From NCBI GenBank assembly GCA_964510515.1, contig CAZEAU010000023.1:1-36666 (forward strand): a stretch of DNA of 36,666 nt, in the 5' to 3' direction. The notes below the pieces were generated by a model. That model searched no databases. It saw only the letters and a list, made by a program, of their open reading frames with translations, and was not told the DNA's origin. The position numbers and the translations under genes are program-made. Source of the stretch: SURF-21 sp964510515 (GTDB lineage Bacteria; Actinomycetota; Geothermincolia; Geothermincolales; RBG-13-55-18). Positions 6,381 to 14,042 of the stretch are shown piece after piece. Position 1 is the first letter of the stretch, and every line of letters begins with the position of its first letter.

Positions 6381-7861
6381 CTCCGCGCTTCGCGCGCGAT
6401 CTCCCGGTAAACCTGGCGCAGCATGGTGGCGATGGGGTACTTGGCCGGGGAATCGTAGTTCTTGAGCGAGCTAAGCGCCTCGAGCACCAGGTCGGGGTCC
6501 ACCTTGCGCCCCTGCACCGCCTGCTCGTAGAGGCCCAGGACGCCGTCCAGGGTCTTGATCATGCGCCGGCTCTTGAGGTAGTGGTTGCGCGAGGCGGCGA
6601 AGAGGTCCTGGACCAGGGCGATGCGGTCGTTCATGAACTCCGGGCGCTCCGCCCAGGCGCGGTCGGTGGGGATAAGCTTGAACCACAGCACGTACGGCAC
6701 CACCGCCTCCACCTCCTCCAGCCCCGCCCTGTCGCGGCCGCGGAACCAGGCCATGGCCTTGGCGTAGCGCTCGATGGTCTTGCCCGCGCGCACGCTGACC
6801 TCGTTTTCCGTCTTGTAGCAGATGTTCTCGGTGTTGTGGTAGTGGCAGCCGCCCAGGTGCCCGCCGCCCGCCGCCCCCCCCTCGTCCACCTGGGAGCAGA
6901 GGATGGGCGGCTTCACGAACCAGGCGAACCCCTTGTTCTTGCGCTCGATGTCCGGGGACGCCAGGGTGCAGCCGTTGAGCTCGGAGATGAAATTGTAGAG
7001 GATGTAGAGGGCGTCCGGCTCCAGCTCTACGGCGGCTATCTGCTCGCGCATGGTCTCGAAGTCGGCGGCGCTCATCTCCACCCCGATGTCCGAGCGCAGC
7101 TGGGCCACGTAGGCCTCCTCGTCGCCGGTGAGCTTGCGGTCCTCGCCGCCCTGGGCCATCTCCAGGAAATAGGGGTTGAGGGTGGGGGCGAAGACGCCCA
7201 CATCGATGCGGTCGAGGAAGGGCGGCGTAAGGTCCGAGGAGGCCACGTCGCGGAAGTTGGCGGTGAGGAAGGTGACCCCCTCCGCGGCATATATCTTGGA
7301 GTCGCCGTAGATGGAGAAGCCGCGGTCCATCATCTCCAGCAGGTTGTTGGTGCGCCCGGGGGTGAGGCGGTTGACCTCGTCCACCATGCGGAAGGGCGAG
7401 AGCATGAACTTGCGCGGGATGATGTCCTCCTCGCCGTCGCGCATGAGCTTGCCCAGGTGGGGGCGGCCGATCATCTTCTCCTCGGTGAGCTCATGGTGGC
7501 CGTGTATGGTGGCCTCATGGATGGCCTCCATGACCTTGAAGTCGCCGCTGCCGTCGCCGAAGGTCTCCTGCAGCAGGGCGCCGTGCACGAAGGCCCCCAC
7601 GAACTCCGCCGAGGTGGTTTTGCCCGACCCCGGCGAGCCGTAGAGTATCATGGTGCCGTTGCGCAGCACGGAGGTGAGCAGGGCCAGCAGCAGGGGCGAG
7701 TTGTAGCTCTCCTCCGCGATGACGATGCTCTCGGTCTCGTTAAGGTTGAGCGGCATCTCCTTCTGCTCGCGGAAACGTATGTCGTGGTTGAGGTTGATAT
7801 ACAGGCCGCTGTCCTCGATGGCCTCGTAGATGCGCCGAAGCTCGTGGTTCAATTCGCTCAT
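6377..7861 (-). CDS. MoxR-type AAA+ ATPase with a Cys/His-rich insertion
   Basis: The 494-residue protein has Walker A GSPGSGKTT (75-83), Walker B FRMVDEVNR (157-165) and the MoxR signature of an arginine-rich sensor region followed by TANFRD and PPFLDRIDVGVFAP. The start at 7861 (MSELNHEL) is preferred over a frame running to 7930 because GGAGGGGGA precedes it. After the AAA+ core there is an unusual segment, residues about 322-348, with Cys322, His335, Cys339, His340, His342 and Cys348 around a glycine-rich loop, which could bind a metal. Its C-terminal domain is helical. It heads a three-gene operon with a vWA protein and an unknown helical protein. By family knowledge it is a chaperone-like motor that remodels or loads cofactors into a partner complex. 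Confidence 0.87.
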   Translation of the reverse strand: MSELNHELRRIYEAIEDSGLYINLNHDIRFREQKEMPLNLNETESIVIAEESYNSPLLLALLTSVLRNGTMILYGSPGSGKTTSAEFVGAFVHGALLQETFGDGSGDFKVMEAIHEATIHGHHELTEEKMIGRPHLGKLMRDGEEDIIPRKFMLSPFRMVDEVNRLTPGRTNNLLEMMDRGFSIYGDSKIYAAEGVTFLTANFRDVASSDLTPPFLDRIDVGVFAPTLNPYFLEMAQGGEDRKLTGDEEAYVAQLRSDIGVEMSAADFETMREQIAAVELEPDALYILYNFISELNGCTLASPDIERKNKGFAWFVKPPILCSQVDEGGAAGGGHLGGCHYHNTENICYKTENEVSVRAGKTIERYAKAMAWFRGRDRAGLEEVEAVVPYVLWFKLIPTDRAWAERPEFMNDRIALVQDLFAASRNHYLKSRRMIKTLDGVLGLYEQAVQGRKVDPDLVLEALSSLKNYDSPAKYPIATMLRQVYREIAREARR

Positions 7862-7946
7862 CTTGCGTCCCCCTCCTCCTCCCTCCCGGCCTTGCGACAC
7901 CATGATTCTACAATATCCCGGCACGGCCAATGATAATACCCATCAA

Positions 7947-8462
7947 TGGCACTCCTGGTGGCACTCCTGGGGTCAACCCTCGAAAAGGACAGAAGTGGCA
8001 CTTCTGGGGTCAACCCTCGGAAGGGACAGAGTGACCGGCACGCCTGGCCCTCCCCGGGCCGTGCCGCTTCCCCCCCGCCGCCGCTGACGGCCGGCCACCC
8101 TATCGTTCCGGAGACGCCTGCCTTTTATCGCTCCAACCCCCTCAAGTGGCACTCCTGGGGTCAACCCTCGCAAGGGACATGGCACTCCTGGGGTCAACCC
8201 TCGCAAGGGACATAAGGGGCACCGGTTATGGCACACCCCGGGGTTGACCCCAGAAGGGACCTCGAAAAGGACAGAAGGGACAACCTTCCAAGCGGGCATC
8301 GAGCAGGACGCTTATGGCACACCCCGGGGTTGACCCCAGAAGGGACAGAAGGGACAACCTTCCAAGCGGGCGTCGAGCAGGACGCTTATGGCACACCCCG
8401 GGGTTGACCCCAGAAGGGACAGGACGCTTATGGCACACCCCGGGGTTGACCCCAGAAGGGAC
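7947..8462 (+). repeat. Cluster of about 33-bp repeats in two forms
   Basis: Form A (TGGCACTCCT, core GGGGTCAACCC, end AAGGGACA) lies at 7959-7991, 7996-8028, 8147-8179 and 8180-8212, the last two in direct tandem, with a 12-bp partial copy at 7947-7958. Form B (TGGCACACCCC, core GGGGTTGACCCC, end AGAAGGGAC) lies at 8229-8260, 8315-8346, 8389-8420 and 8431-8462. The second and third B copies are 74 bp apart and share their linker (ACAACCTTCCAAGCGGGC...). The fourth follows 42 bp later after loss of 32 bp of linker. The outer ends of A and B agree but the cores are reverse complements. No gene is seen in 7862-8510. I do not see an adjacent transposase. Confidence 0.85.
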
Positions 8463-8475
8463 GGCGTGTTATAAG

Positions 8476-8493
8476 TTAGTTAACACTCACTAA
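8476..8493 (+). promoter_or_regulatory. Operator-like palindrome before the TetR gene
   Basis: TTAGTTAACACTCACTAA is an imperfect 18-bp palindrome with matching TTAGT/ACTAA arms, 17 bp before the TetR start codon. Size and position fit a TetR-family autoregulatory operator. No clear -10/-35 pair was found with it. Confidence 0.55.
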
Positions 8494-8510
8494 CCTGCAT
8501 CGAGGCCATC

Positions 8511-9131
8511 ATGACGGTAAAGAACGAGAGAATGAGCGGGCCGGAGCGCAAAGAGCAAATAATCCAGGCGGCCATCTCCGTCATGGCGGGACACGGCCTT
8601 CTCGGCGCCACCACGCGGCGCATCGCGGAGGAGGTCGGGGTATCGGAGCCGGCCCTGTATAAATATTTTGCGGGGAAAAAAGAGCTGCTCCTGGACGCCT
8701 TGGAGGAGGTGGGAGACCGCTTCTTCTCCACTATCGCCAGGGCGGCCGCAGAGGGCGATGAGGTTCCCGACCGCATCTACAACATGAGCGCGTCCTTCTA
8801 CGAATTCGTCATGGAGCACCACGAGGAATCCGTGCTCCTCTTCGAGACGGTGACCGGCGCGCGCGACCCGGAAGTGAGGGCCAAGCTCAGCGAGAAGATG
8901 CTGCAGTCCCTCGCCGTCCTCTCCGCCATGTTCGACGCGGGCAAGGAACAGGGCTCGGTGAGGGATGACCTGGACTCCACGGTGGCGGCGTGGCAGATCA
9001 TGTCCCTGGGCATAACCCTGGTGTTCGCCGCCCTGACCGGGCTGGAGGGCGTGCTCACCCGGGAAAAGGCGCTGCTGGCGGTGAAGGAGGTACTGGACAG
9101 TATCGTCATGGACGCTTCGGCACGTGAGTAG
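8511..9131 (+). CDS. TetR/AcrR-family transcriptional regulator
   Basis: The 206-residue protein has the TetR N-terminal helix-turn-helix: RKEQIIQAAISVMAGHG, then GATTRRIAEEVGVSEPALYKYFAGKKELLLDAL (residues about 17-65). The C-terminal ligand-binding domain is helical and not assignable to a ligand. GAGG lies five bases before the start. A palindrome at 8476-8493 suggests autoregulation. It is followed after 87 bp on the same strand by a phytoene-desaturase-like flavoenzyme, so that gene is the most likely local target. The same palindrome is not obvious in the 9132-9218 gap, so the two may be cotranscribed from the palindrome-controlled promoter. Confidence 0.9.
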   Translation: MTVKNERMSGPERKEQIIQAAISVMAGHGLLGATTRRIAEEVGVSEPALYKYFAGKKELLLDALEEVGDRFFSTIARAAAEGDEVPDRIYNMSASFYEFVMEHHEESVLLFETVTGARDPEVRAKLSEKMLQSLAVLSAMFDAGKEQGSVRDDLDSTVAAWQIMSLGITLVFAALTGLEGVLTREKALLAVKEVLDSIVMDASARE

Positions 9132-9218
9132 GGACGAATCGCAACAGGGATAGCAGCACTCCCGCCGCGGGGCGGGAAGACACGGAACGATCGCGGCAAG
9201 GAGAAAGGAGAGGGAGAG

Positions 9219-10709
9219 ATGAAAGCTCTGGTCATGGGAGGAGGCATGGGCGGGTTGGCCACGGCCATCAACCTGCTCGACCTGGGAATCGAAGTGGAAC
9301 TGCTGGAGGCCGATGAGATCTTCGGTGGGCGCGCCAGCTCCTGGCTGGACGAAGATGGGGACATGATAGACAACGCCCTGCACGTCTTCTTCCCCTACTA
9401 CGCCAACCTGCTCAGGTTCTTCAACAAGATGGGCATCGAGAAGAACATACAGTGGAAACAGACCGAGTTCTACTACATGCAGGAGGGCGGCAGGGAGGCC
9501 GTGCTCAAGTTCGCCAACCTGCCCGCGCCCTTCCACGCCGCGGTGGCCTTCGCCCACCTGCTCAAGACCTACGACGCCGTGCCCAAGTGGAAGCTGCTCT
9601 TCGCCGCGGTGGGCATGGGCTCGGCCGTCATGTACTCCGACAGCAAGCTGGACAGGATGGACGACATCACCTTCGGGATGTGGGCGCATCGCATGTCCCC
9701 CAAGGGCGCCTTCCTGCCCATGGAGCCGGGCATCAACGGCCTCACCTTCACCCCCTCGTGGATGATATCGGCCAAGGTCATGCTCAACTGGTTCCGCAAG
9801 GTGGCGGCGGACCCGGACAGCGCCCGCGTGGGCTTCGCCAACGGCGGCATGGGAGAGATCTGGGTGGACACCTGCCTGGATTACATCCACTCCAAGGGAG
9901 GGACCACCGCGCTCAACCAGAAGGTGACGAGCATCAATTTCGAGGACGGCAAGATGAAGAGCGTCACCGTGAACGGCAAGGAGAAGACGGCGGACATCTA
10001 CATCTCGGCCGTCAGCCCCTTCGCCCTGCGCAACATCCTCCCCAAGGAGGCCTTCTTCCTGCAGTACTTCCGCGACCTGTGGCACTTCCGCTACGCGCCC
10101 TCGCTGTCCCTGCAGGTATGGTTCGACCGCAAGCTCACCGACGTCGACGTGACCTTCTTCTCCAACGACTGCATCTTCAACACCTACGCCGACCTCTCGA
10201 ACGTCCTGCCCGACATCTTCAGCGGCGGCTCCATGTTCGAGATGGTGCTCTCCCCCGCCGACCACATCGAGGGGCTCCCGGACGAGGTCATCTTCGACAT
10301 CGCCATCAATCAGATAAAGGACCTCTTCCCCGAGGCCCGCGAGGCCGAGGTGCGCAAGTACAAGGTGGTAAGAGAGCGCCAGGGCGTTTACCGTGCCATG
10401 GCGGGCATGGAGAAGCACCGGCCCTACCAGCGTTCCCCCATCGAGAACCTCTACCTCACCGGGGACTTCACCAAGACCCACGTCTCCTCGGGAGGCATGG
10501 AGGCGGCGATATGGAACGCCAACCACGTCGCCGAGCTCATCGCCCTGGACAAGCTGGGGCGGACCATATCCCTGAACGTGGAGTGGGAGCCGAACCGTGG
10601 CTTCACGCCCATCCTCAAGCCCGCCGTCCAGACCGGGATGGCGCTGGGCGCGCTGGCCCTGGCCAGGGGAGCCGTGAAGGCCTTCAGGGCTTCGCGCGCG
10701 AAGAAATAG
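9219..10709 (+). CDS. FAD-dependent oxidoreductase, phytoene desaturase/amine oxidase type
   Basis: The 496-residue protein starts with a Rossmann FAD motif (VMGGGMGGLATAINL, residues 5-19) and the following acidic residue in VELLEADEIFGGRASS, typical of phytoene/zeta-carotene desaturases and squalene-related oxidases. The C-terminus has NLYLTGDFTKTHVSSGGMEAAIWNAN, the second FAD-contact motif with the THVSSGGME variant seen in plant/cyanobacterial-type desaturases. It is full length for the family. The substrate is probably a polyisoprenoid, but no carotenoid or squalene synthase is nearby, so this stays open. A strong ribosome binding site (AAGGAGAAAGGAGA) precedes ATG. A TetR gene lies directly upstream and a geranylgeranyl-reductase-like gene about 3.3 kb downstream. 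Confidence 0.85.
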   Translation: MKALVMGGGMGGLATAINLLDLGIEVELLEADEIFGGRASSWLDEDGDMIDNALHVFFPYYANLLRFFNKMGIEKNIQWKQTEFYYMQEGGREAVLKFANLPAPFHAAVAFAHLLKTYDAVPKWKLLFAAVGMGSAVMYSDSKLDRMDDITFGMWAHRMSPKGAFLPMEPGINGLTFTPSWMISAKVMLNWFRKVAADPDSARVGFANGGMGEIWVDTCLDYIHSKGGTTALNQKVTSINFEDGKMKSVTVNGKEKTADIYISAVSPFALRNILPKEAFFLQYFRDLWHFRYAPSLSLQVWFDRKLTDVDVTFFSNDCIFNTYADLSNVLPDIFSGGSMFEMVLSPADHIEGLPDEVIFDIAINQIKDLFPEAREAEVRKYKVVRERQGVYRAMAGMEKHRPYQRSPIENLYLTGDFTKTHVSSGGMEAAIWNANHVAELIALDKLGRTISLNVEWEPNRGFTPILKPAVQTGMALGALALARGAVKAFRASRAKK

Positions 10710-10800
10710 CCCCGCAAGGGTGAGCCGTTCCCGCTCCTCACGCCTCCCCGGGTGTCGGCAGGGAACGGCGCCGGCCCGTCCCCCCAAGGGCCGGAATACG

Positions 10801-10828
10801 GAGGGCGCGGCCTGAAGGCCGCGCCCTC
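10801..10828. terminator. 12-bp stem hairpin between convergent genes
   Basis: GAGGGCGCGGCC-TGAA-GGCCGCGCCCTC is a perfect 12-bp stem with a 4-base loop, followed on the plus strand by TTACTTCATATC. It lies between the desaturase-like gene (plus) and the thioesterase gene (minus), 15 bp from the stop of the latter. It probably ends transcription from one or both, although the T tract is poor. Confidence 0.6.
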
Positions 10829-10843
10829 TTACTTCATATCACT

Positions 10844-11260
10844 TCATATACGCCCCTCAGGGCCGACCCCGTAGATGTAGAAGGTGCCCAGGGCCTTGGC
10901 CACGAGCACGCCTGCGCTCCTCACCTCGGACTCGACGGTGGCCAGGCGCCGGCGACGATCCAGCACCCGGGACTCGCAGGTCAGGTGCCCCTCCTTCACC
11001 GCGCTGACGTAGGATATCTTCATCTCCACGGTGGCGCAGAGCTCGTCCTCGGAGAGGGTGGTATAGACCGCCGCCCCCATGCCGAAATCGGCCATGGCGT
11101 AGATGACCCCGCCGTGCAGGACGCCGTGCGGGTTTACCAGTTCCTCCCTCACCTCGAGCTCGCAGCGGCTGCGCGCTCCCCCGTATTCCGAGAACACGAT
11201 GCCCAGCATGTCCCCGTAGGGGTTGAAGCCCTCGTCCTGGTGCACTATCTCCTTGCCCAT
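10844..11260 (-). CDS. PaaI-type hotdog thioesterase
   Basis: The 138-residue protein carries the hotdog motif ELVNPHGVLHGGVIYAMADFGMGAAV (about residues 38-63), whose HGG...D pattern marks the PaaI/YbdB acyl-CoA thioesterase group. The rest fits the fold: VEMKISYVSAVKEGHLTCESRVL and a C-terminal strand VAKALGTFYIYG. The start at 11260 has GGGAGGAAAG immediately before it; the open frame continues upstream but that part does not look like the family. It probably hydrolyses acyl- or aryl-CoA thioesters in the cytoplasm, and the substrate cannot be told. It lies downstream of rubrerythrin on the same strand after 76 bp. Confidence 0.88.
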   Translation of the reverse strand: MGKEIVHQDEGFNPYGDMLGIVFSEYGGARSRCELEVREELVNPHGVLHGGVIYAMADFGMGAAVYTTLSEDELCATVEMKISYVSAVKEGHLTCESRVLDRRRRLATVESEVRSAGVLVAKALGTFYIYGVGPEGRI

Positions 11261-11336
11261 CTTTCCTCCCGCGCTCGCGTGCGGCGTAAAGGTTATTATG
11301 CCGCCGCCATGGGGCCGGGTGCCGGGATGGAGTTTA

Positions 11337-11912
11337 TTACCAGTTCTCTGCCAGCAGCTCGAAGTGGGCCTGGGGATGGGCGCAGGCGGGGCACTCCTCG
11401 GGGGCCTCGTCGCCCTCGTGCAGGTAGCCGCAGTTGAGGCAGCGCCATACCACCGGCTTGTCCTTCTTGAACACGCTGCCCTTCTCGACATTGGCGAGCA
11501 GCCCCAGGTAGCGCTTCTCGTGCTGCTTCTCCGCCACCGCTATGGCCTCGAATACGTCCGCGATGTCGTCGAAGCCCTCCTCGCGCGCCACCTTGGCGAA
11601 GGAGGGATACATGTCCGTCCACTCGTAGTTCTCTCCCGCCGCGGCCTCCTTCAGGTTCTCGGCCGTGCCGGCTATGACCCCGGCGGGGAAAGCGGCTCCC
11701 ACCTCTACTGCGCCGCCCTCCAGCAGCTTGAAGAGGCGCTTGGCGTGCTCCTTCTCCTGCAGCGCCGTCTCCTCGAAGATCTTGGATATCTGCACGAAGC
11801 CGTCCTTTTTCGCCTGGCTGGCGAAGTAATCGTACCTGTTCCTCGCCTGCGACTCTCCCGCGAAGGCGGTGAGCAGGTTCTTCTCGGTCCTCGTTCCTTT
11901 CAGGCTGGCCAA
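11337..11912 (-). CDS. rbr: Rubrerythrin
   Basis: The 191-residue protein has a ferritin-like diiron domain with E...ARNRYDYFA, the ExxH pair in EETALQEKEHAKRL and a second in EAIAVAEKQHEKRYLGLL. A C-terminal rubredoxin domain follows, with CLNCGYLHEGDEAPEECPAC holding its four cysteines. This is the classic rubrerythrin layout, reducing hydrogen peroxide with electrons from rubredoxin or NADH in anaerobes. The start is taken as TTG at 11912 because AGGAG lies six bases before it and the resulting length is usual. The open frame to 12047 has no family resemblance in that part. It implies a strict or aerotolerant anaerobe. Confidence 0.93.
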   Translation of the reverse strand: MASLKGTRTEKNLLTAFAGESQARNRYDYFASQAKKDGFVQISKIFEETALQEKEHAKRLFKLLEGGAVEVGAAFPAGVIAGTAENLKEAAAGENYEWTDMYPSFAKVAREEGFDDIADVFEAIAVAEKQHEKRYLGLLANVEKGSVFKKDKPVVWRCLNCGYLHEGDEAPEECPACAHPQAHFELLAENW

Positions 11913-12203
11913 GGTCGTCTCCTTTCCCTCGTCGCGGTCATGCCCGCGTCCGGCGGCGCGCCGCCATGCGGGCCTCCGCGTCGATATCCTGCGGTAGTGA
12001 AATTGTAGCACAAGCGTGGCGCGCCAAAGGCCATATATATACCCCATGGGGCATATGGGACATGATTTGTGTCATCCTTCGCGCGCGGGCCCCGGGGAAG
12101 GATGGTGAACCATGGAGAAGCAGGTGGGAGGGGCCACGCCCGCAAACACGACGTCGCTTGCAAGGCCAGCAAAGAATGAGCGGGAAAGCCTTCTCCCATA
12201 GGT

Positions 12204-12209
12204 TATAAT
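12204..12209 (+). promoter_or_regulatory. Possible -10 box
   Basis: A TATAAT hexamer lies 48 bp before the start of the membrane-protein gene. No good -35 box sits 16-18 bp upstream; TTGCAA at 12158 is too far away. It is suggestive only. Confidence 0.35.
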
Positions 12210-12256
12210 GGCTGCGACAGCCCCGTAGGGGGATGGCGGCGACGGCGGGAGGAAGG

Positions 12257-12838
12257 ATGTCGCAAGCTGCCTCGAGCGGTGTCGAGCCCCTGGAGTTCGA
12301 GGTCAGGGGAGGGCTCTGGGAGGCGCTGCACGTGCTCGTCTTCTATGCCTCCGTGGCCTCGGCGGTGCTGGCCATCGTCACCCACGGCACCGCCTCACTG
12401 CTGCTGCTCATCGCCTGCGTGGTCTTCCTCTTCTACAGCATGTTCGCCATCTTCTCCTCTCCCACCTACGTGGCGACCGACCCCGGCGCGCACGAGCTGG
12501 TGGTGGAGCGATACCATTTCTTCATCCCCCGCCGCAGCCGTATCGGGCGCGAGCAGGCGGAGCTGCTGGAGGTGATGGAATCGGCCCGCGTCCCCACCGG
12601 GGAGGGAAGAGTTGCCGGGCGCGACACCTCCTACTATGTGCGCGTCCATCTCAGGAAGACAAGCGGTCGGCGCCTCAGGCTCTTCAGCGCGGGCATGACC
12701 GGCGCCCCCTACGACAACCGCCTCAAGGCCTATTTCATCGTGCACGACGTCGCCCGCGCCCTGGACGTGCCGGTCGCCTACAGCCGGCGCGGCGTCGCGG
12801 CGGCGGGAAGGGACGGCAAGGAGAGCGGCGAGAGATGA
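12257..12838 (+). CDS. Membrane protein with two helices and a cytoplasmic domain
   Basis: The 193-residue protein has two hydrophobic segments close together, LHVLVFYASVASAVLAIV and ASLLLLIACVVFLFYSMFAIF (residues about 25-68). A soluble domain of about 120 residues follows, beta-rich in appearance (HELVVERYHFFIPRR...YYVRVHLRKTSGRRLRLFSAGM). This resembles small two-helix membrane proteins with PH-like domains, but I cannot name a family. The start at 12257 is chosen for GGGAGGAAGG upstream; an ATG at 12233 has its purine run too close. It overlaps the next gene, a lipoprotein, by 4 bp, so the two form a small operon of envelope proteins. Confidence 0.75.
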   Translation: MSQAASSGVEPLEFEVRGGLWEALHVLVFYASVASAVLAIVTHGTASLLLLIACVVFLFYSMFAIFSSPTYVATDPGAHELVVERYHFFIPRRSRIGREQAELLEVMESARVPTGEGRVAGRDTSYYVRVHLRKTSGRRLRLFSAGMTGAPYDNRLKAYFIVHDVARALDVPVAYSRRGVAAAGRDGKESGER

Positions 12839-13932
12839 GCAGGCCCTGCCCGAGGCCGCTCGCGCTCTCCCTGCTCCTCGTCCTCTCGGTCGTGCTCGCC
12901 GCGTCCGCGGCGGCCTGTGGCGGCGGCGATGTCGACCCTTCCGCGTGGGACCGCGACCCCATCGTCCCCGGGTACTCCCTGGCCGAGGTGGATATCGGGG
13001 CTCCCTTCTCGGCGGTGCAGGAGATGCACGGTGAACCCGAGCGCAAGGCCAGGGACGGCGGCTACCACTACGCCTATTACGCCAGGACGCGCGAGGGCGG
13101 CAGCATCGACGACCCCGCCTCCTGGCGGCTGGTGGTGACCCTCTACGACAACGGCAACGGCTTTTTGGACCCCGAGGACGAGGTGGCCTCCATAGAGGTC
13201 TCCTCTCCCTACCGCGGCCTCACCGCGGGAGGGGTGGGACTGGGGAGCACGGCAGGCGAGGTGGAGGCAGAGTTCGGCGAGAGCCCAAGCGTCACCGCGA
13301 CGCAGGGGCCCGACGGGGAGGAACTGCAGCTCCATTCCTATCTCCAACGCGGTGTCGATTTTCTGCTCCGCGGCGAGGAGGGCGTGATAACCGTCGTCGT
13401 GACCCCCTGCGGCGGCCTGCGCGCGGTCGAGGAGGATGGGGACAGCGGCGCCCGGGGCGGGCTGTTCGGCGCCTTCGAGGCCGCGCCCCTGCTCCCCGGG
13501 GAGGCGGCGGCGGGCATCGAGGTGGGCGAGGAGTTCCACGCGGTGCGCAAGATCTACGGCGACCCGGACAGCACCGGCTTCACCACCGAGGGCCTGGTCT
13601 ATGCGACCTATACCGGCGGCTACGGGTCGTGGAAGCTCAACCTCTACCTGGAGGATGTGGACGGCGGCAGCTCCCTGGACGATTTCGACGTCGTGGTCTC
13701 CATCGCCGTGCGCCACCCCTACGCCGGCCGGACGCCCAAGGGGGTGGGCATCTCCTCTCCCGGCGCGGAGGCGGTTAAGGAATTCGGACCCCCGGAGAGG
13801 CAGAGCGACGTCATGCACCAGGGCGAGGCCCTGACTATTATGGAATATAATACCAAGGGGATCGTCTTTGCCGCCAGGTCCGGCTCGGGCGAGATAGTCG
13901 AGATCGACGTCAACCGCCCCCTGGCGCCGTGA
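12835..13932 (+). CDS. Lipoprotein with two related halves
   Basis: The 365-residue protein starts with a lipoprotein signal: basic start, hydrophobic core ALSLLLVLSVVLAASAA and Cys28. The -3 residue is Ala rather than Leu. The mature part holds two similar segments (about 42-190 and 220-362). Each begins with a small-residue-rich G.EVG.FHAV..IYG.P pattern, continues through Y.YY/Y.TYT and a W-R/K-L strand, and includes a S..YRG/HPYAG turn followed by G-GVG.SS..E. This suggests an internal duplication of a domain of about 140 residues. Function is unknown. It is cotranscribed with the upstream membrane protein through a 4-bp overlap, so it probably acts at the outer face of the cell membrane. 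Confidence 0.8.
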   Translation: MSRPCPRPLALSLLLVLSVVLAASAAACGGGDVDPSAWDRDPIVPGYSLAEVDIGAPFSAVQEMHGEPERKARDGGYHYAYYARTREGGSIDDPASWRLVVTLYDNGNGFLDPEDEVASIEVSSPYRGLTAGGVGLGSTAGEVEAEFGESPSVTATQGPDGEELQLHSYLQRGVDFLLRGEEGVITVVVTPCGGLRAVEEDGDSGARGGLFGAFEAAPLLPGEAAAGIEVGEEFHAVRKIYGDPDSTGFTTEGLVYATYTGGYGSWKLNLYLEDVDGGSSLDDFDVVVSIAVRHPYAGRTPKGVGISSPGAEAVKEFGPPERQSDVMHQGEALTIMEYNTKGIVFAARSGSGEIVEIDVNRPLAP

Positions 13933-14042
13933 GGCGGGGAGCGGCGGCCCGCCGGGAAGGGGGGGCCGAGAAGGCAGGTGGAGTGGTGCCGAGGAAAGCG
14001 AAGCGGGCGCCATGAGGCGCGATACCCGGAGGGGGTGAGGCG

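Noticed and set aside
3984..6410. An 808-residue plus-strand frame
   Set aside because: It is a shadow of the vWA and helical-protein genes; its composition is low-complexity His/Ala/Gln/Leu, as expected for antisense of GC-rich genes.
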